Shown here piece by piece: positions 5,136-8,055 of a DNA stretch of 8,055 bases. The translations under genes were made by a program, and so were the position numbers. Under the pieces are notes generated by a model, which made no database searches, was not told the origin of the DNA, and worked only from the letters and a program-made list of their open reading frames with translations. Source of the stretch: an uncultured Roseburia sp. (lineage in GTDB: Bacteria > Bacillota > Clostridia > Lachnospirales > Lachnospiraceae); assembly GCA_945928585.1 (NCBI GenBank), contig CAMENQ010000095.1, positions 1 through 8,055 on the forward strand, written 5' to 3'. Every line of letters starts with the position of its first letter. Within the stretch, counting starts at the first letter, position 1.

Positions 5136-7343
5136 ATGAACTACGGAAAACTTATAAGTCACAGTTTTAATAACGGAACCCTGACCCTGGAATATGAGCA
5201 TACCACTGCTTATATTCAGCAAATGTCAGACGGCATTATCAGATTTACCACAAACCCTGATAAAAAAAGCTATGCAGTAATACTCCCTCCTATGCCGGAG
5301 GTTAATTGGGAGATTTCAGAAAAAGAGGATTTTCTTTGTGTAAAAATACATTCATATGAAAATAACGAAAGAACTCTTTTACTAAAAATTGGAAATGATT
5401 TTATGGTAGATATTTTTGAAAATGATAAGCTGATTTGCAGTGATTACCGGGGAAGATGCCATAAATCATCATCACTTTCCGACAGCGAAAAAAAACTATT
5501 GGCTCTGGAAGGTCATAATACAGAAAATGACAATTCAGATATCACCTCTGTAGAGATTGTTAAAGTTCTTGATAAGGATGACTCCATATACGGACTTGGC
5601 GATAAGCCGGGATGTCTTAATAAGAGGGGGTATGCCTTTGAAAACTGGAATACTGACGACCCTGCTCCCCACGTTGACTCTTTCCGTTCTCTCTATAAGT
5701 CCATTCCTTTTTTTATTGTCCTTAAATCTGATGAATGCTATGGTATTCTGGCTGATAATACATACCGCACAACTTTTGATTTCGGAAAGGAAAACAGCGA
5801 TTGTTATTCTATACGCCACGAAAACGGTGATTTAAATTATTATTTTATTTCTGGTGCAGATATGGCACAGGTAGTGAGTCTATATACAGATTTGACAGGT
5901 CATGCCGTATTGCCGCAAAAATGGCTTTTCGGCTATCACCAGAGCCGCTGGAGCTATGGTTCCGAAACAGAAGTCCGTGACCTTGCCGCAAAATTTAAAG
6001 AATATGACATTCCTTGTGACTGTATCCATCTTGATATTGATTATATGGACGGCTACAGGGTGTTTACCTTTGATTCCAAGCGTTTTCCTAACCCTGAGAA
6101 GTTAGTTAAGGATTTGGAAAAGCAGGGTATAAAGCTTATTACCATTGTTGATCCGGGTGTGAAAAAAGATAAAAACTATGATGTGTATAAAAAGGGTATG
6201 GAAATGGATGCTTTTGCCCACAGTGCAGACGGTACAGTATATGAGAATGAAGTCTGGCCGGGCACTTCCGTATTTCCTGACTTTACAAGAGAAGATATAC
6301 GTGTATGGTGGGGTGAAAATATTAAAAAACTGACAGATATAGGCATACGTGGCATTTGGAATGACATGAATGAGCCTGCCACTTTTAAGGGACCGCTGCC
6401 TGATGATGTAGTTTTTGCCGATGGAGAACATAGTGAAATCCACAATGTTTATGGTCATCTTATGGCTCAGGCTACGTATGATGCATTAAAAAAATACGAC
6501 TCTGACCGTAGGCCTTTTATATTAACACGTGCCTGCTACGCAGGAAGTCAGCGTTACTGCGGAGGCTGGACAGGTGACAATCACAGCATATGGTCACATA
6601 TTCCTTTGGCAATAGAGCAGATGTGCAATTTAGGACTGTGTGGAATGATGATGTGCGGAAGTGATATTGGAGGCTTTGGCAGTGATGCTACACCTGAGCT
6701 TATGATTCGTTTCTTTCAGGCAGCTGTTTTCAGTCCGTTCTTTCGCAGCCACTCTGCCATGGGAACAAAACGTCAAGAGCCTTGGGCTTTTGATGAGGAA
6801 ACTACAGATATTATCCGTAAGGTAATAAAACTGCGTTACAGATTTTTGCCATATATTTATGATTTGGCTCACGAATGTGTCAGAACCGGGGCTCCTATTC
6901 TCCGTCCCCTTGTTTATGAATTTCCTTATGATAAAAATGTACGAAATCTTGGAGATGAATATATGCTTGGCTCACAGGTGCTTGCAGCTCCCGTAATACA
7001 GGCAGGAAAGACCGCCCGCGCCGTTTATCTGCCTGCCGGAAAATGGTATGACTTTACAACAGGAGTCTGCTATAATGGCGGACAGTATATTCTGGCAGAT
7101 GCCCCACTTGACCATATACCGATTTATATAAGAGAAGGCTCAATTCTTCCACTTGTAAACCATGAAACAAACAACACTGACGAGTTTACTGAAGATGATA
7201 TAGTTTTTCACACATATCAGGGTACGGGAAGATACGTTCACTATATTGATGACGGCGTAAGGCCATTAGAAAAACAAGTCTGCAGGAAAGTAATATATGA
7301 ACTTAATGAATATGGAGAACTTTCAGTAAACAGTCCTGATTAA
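5136..7343 (+). CDS. GH31 family alpha-glucosidase
   Basis: 735 aa. Retaining GH31 enzymes remove terminal alpha-linked glucose from oligosaccharides. The N-terminal beta-sandwich covers about 1-250 and includes IYGLGDKPGC (151-160). The (beta/alpha)8 barrel follows, with HLDIDYMDGYRVFTFD (298-313), the nucleophile Asp410 in GIWNDMNEPATF and the acid/base Asp481 in GGWTGDNHSIW. C-terminal beta domains begin near 590. HLDIDYMDGYRVF is the pattern of alpha-glucosidases rather than of YicI-type alpha-xylosidases, so alpha-glucosidase is preferred; linkage preference is not readable. No signal peptide is present, which suggests a cytoplasmic enzyme. It has its own promoter and is divergent from GH127, so the two may be co-regulated on a plant- or host-derived mixed oligosaccharide. 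The distal C-terminus (about 680-735) is short and weakly conserved, but no frameshift is apparent. Confidence 0.94.
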   Translation: MNYGKLISHSFNNGTLTLEYEHTTAYIQQMSDGIIRFTTNPDKKSYAVILPPMPEVNWEISEKEDFLCVKIHSYENNERTLLLKIGNDFMVDIFENDKLICSDYRGRCHKSSSLSDSEKKLLALEGHNTENDNSDITSVEIVKVLDKDDSIYGLGDKPGCLNKRGYAFENWNTDDPAPHVDSFRSLYKSIPFFIVLKSDECYGILADNTYRTTFDFGKENSDCYSIRHENGDLNYYFISGADMAQVVSLYTDLTGHAVLPQKWLFGYHQSRWSYGSETEVRDLAAKFKEYDIPCDCIHLDIDYMDGYRVFTFDSKRFPNPEKLVKDLEKQGIKLITIVDPGVKKDKNYDVYKKGMEMDAFAHSADGTVYENEVWPGTSVFPDFTREDIRVWWGENIKKLTDIGIRGIWNDMNEPATFKGPLPDDVVFADGEHSEIHNVYGHLMAQATYDALKKYDSDRRPFILTRACYAGSQRYCGGWTGDNHSIWSHIPLAIEQMCNLGLCGMMMCGSDIGGFGSDATPELMIRFFQAAVFSPFFRSHSAMGTKRQEPWAFDEETTDIIRKVIKLRYRFLPYIYDLAHECVRTGAPILRPLVYEFPYDKNVRNLGDEYMLGSQVLAAPVIQAGKTARAVYLPAGKWYDFTTGVCYNGGQYILADAPLDHIPIYIREGSILPLVNHETNNTDEFTEDDIVFHTYQGTGRYVHYIDDGVRPLEKQVCRKVIYELNEYGELSVNSPD

Positions 7344-7360
7344 ATTTAGCTCTCCATATT
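7309..7360. repeat. 10-bp inverted repeat straddling the GH31 stop codon
   Basis: AATATGGAGA (7309-7318) and TCTCCATATT (7351-7360) are perfectly complementary and enclose 32 nt including the TAA at 7341-7343. ATTTTTA follows a few bases later on the plus strand. It may be an imperfect terminator of GH31 in this short convergent gap, or an mRNA-stabilising stem. The long loop and displaced T run make the terminator call weak. Confidence 0.4.
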
Positions 7361-7402
7361 TACAGATTTTTACCAGTAGAACGTTCACTAATTGACTAAA
7401 CG

Positions 7403-8055
7403 TTAATCCTCAAAAAACTTTGAACCTTCCATGCAGGCAATATCATATTCTATTTTTATTTTTCCACCTGTATAAAGTTCTTTAAAGGATTTCATGATAC
7501 GTTCCGCAACCATATCACCGTTTGCTTCATTTGCATCCATAAGAATAACTATAATCTGCTTACTTGAATATCTTGTAGATACGTCAGACCTGCGCAGAGA
7601 CAGAAAAATGGCTTTTTCAAGCGTTTCCAATACATGCTCAGTTTCCGTAACATCAAGATTTTGAACACCGTTTTCTTTTATGGTAAACAGTAATGTCTGA
7701 ACATCTCTTTTGCTTCGTTCTACAAATCTGCGGATAAAATTGTACACATGATTAAAGCTTTCAAAGTCAAGAGCATACACACCTTTGCTTCCACCGTCTG
7801 AACGGTTCATTAATTCACAAAGGTAATTTATATCAACATTTTTTCTTCCCCGCTTTTCTTCCGTCTGCATCTTATCGCTGAAAAAGTGAAAAGAATTTTT
7901 ACCATTCTGCTTCACATAATAAAGTGCTTTATCTGCGGAATTGTATAATTTATTAAACTCTGTCCCATCCTCCGGAGATTGTGCAATACCAATGGAAACT
8001 GAAGAGTTTGTTTCAAAATTACACTGTTTAATCTTATTGCATAAATCAGAAATAA
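7403..8055 (-). CDS. Tandem GGDEF protein, C-terminal part (5' end off window)
   Basis: The frame is open from the right edge to TAA at 7403, giving 216 residues (numbered here from the edge). A GTG at 7915 could begin a shorter frame, but the sequence before it is domain sequence, so the gene continues upstream. Residues 1-60 are the end of a GGDEF domain: SVSIGIAQSPEDG (18-30), then SADKALYYVKQNGKN (39-53); its GGDEF signature lies outside. After a charged linker (61-75), residues about 90-210 look like a second, degenerate GGDEF fold: SLRRSDVSTRYSSKQIIVIL (152-171) aligns with RxxD-x5-GGDEF, with SSKQI (163-167) replacing GGDEF and an RRSD I-site (154-157) at the correct spacing. The second domain is therefore probably not catalytic but may bind c-di-GMP. 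It is convergent with GH31. Upstream sensor domains are unknown. Confidence 0.85.
   Translation of the reverse strand, partial: ISDLCNKIKQCNFETNSSVSIGIAQSPEDGTEFNKLYNSADKALYYVKQNGKNSFHFFSDKMQTEEKRGRKNVDINYLCELMNRSDGGSKGVYALDFESFNHVYNFIRRFVERSKRDVQTLLFTIKENGVQNLDVTETEHVLETLEKAIFLSLRRSDVSTRYSSKQIIVILMDANEANGDMVAERIMKSFKELYTGGKIKIEYDIACMEGSKFFED

Noticed and set aside
5535..6872. Several frames of 67-118 codons on both strands inside the GH31 gene
   Set aside because: They overlap a well-conserved catalytic gene and have no recognisable domains or start signals.
5136..7343. Alpha-xylosidase assignment for the GH31 enzyme
   Set aside because: The HLDIDYMDGYRVF and WNDMNEP patterns match alpha-glucosidase-type GH31 better than the YicI-type xylosidase pattern, although only an assay can settle it.
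7380..7404. AACGTT-N13-AACGTT as terminator of the right-edge GGDEF gene
   Set aside because: The arms are only 6 bp and individually palindromic, and no T run follows on the minus strand.
7403..7915. A separate 170-residue gene starting at GTG 7915
   Set aside because: The same frame is open upstream to the window edge, and the upstream residues are recognisable GGDEF domain sequence, so it is an internal start within a longer gene.
1..8055. Mobile element, CRISPR array, tRNA or rRNA
   Set aside because: No transposase or integrase frame, no regularly spaced repeats, and no tRNA- or rRNA-like sequence was seen; the genes are intact and tightly spaced.

Overview
The window is low-GC, densely packed Gram-positive-type DNA with strong GGAGG-like ribosome binding sites, near-consensus sigma-A promoters with 17-bp spacers, and intrinsic terminators. 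Together with GH127/GH31 glycosidases and GGDEF proteins this suggests a Clostridia-class, probably Lachnospiraceae-like, gut or rumen bacterium. That placement is inferred from style and gene content, not from a marker gene.

Layout, left to right. (1) 1-1990, minus strand: a two-gene operon in which a six-TM membrane GGDEF protein (866-1990) is followed, with a TAATG stop/start overlap, by an N-terminally anchored alpha/beta hydrolase that runs off the left edge. Its promoter, with an extended -10 box, is at 2083-2111. (2) 1991-2303: about 310 bp without a gene, holding that promoter, a start-site hairpin, a compact double hairpin (2140-2188) and the terminator of the next gene. (3) 2304-2804, minus: a GNAT acetyltransferase of the spermidine/spermine (SSAT/thialysine) type, with a near-consensus promoter upstream. 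A terminator-like hairpin lies between that promoter and the start codon. (4) 2936-4942, minus: a GH127 beta-L-arabinofuranosidase with all expected zinc and catalytic residues. (5) 4943-5135: a divergent 193-bp control region with two facing promoters and a small dyad between them. (6) 5136-7343, plus: a GH31 alpha-glucosidase. (7) 7403 to the right edge, minus: the C-terminal part of a second GGDEF protein, in which the end of one GGDEF domain is followed by a second, degenerate GGDEF-like domain.

How the genes fit together: neither glycosidase has a signal peptide, so they probably act in the cytoplasm on imported oligosaccharides (arabinofuranosides and alpha-glucosides). No transporter or regulator is visible in the window. 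The pair is flanked by two cyclic-di-GMP-type genes. The left one has an intact GGDEF motif but no I-site. The right one carries a domain that lost the GGDEF signature but kept a correctly spaced RxxD I-site, which makes it a candidate c-di-GMP sensor domain. I found no mobile element, CRISPR array, tRNA or rRNA. No clearly new multi-gene system is evident; the most interesting points are the degenerate sensor-like GGDEF domain and the hairpin in the acetyltransferase leader.
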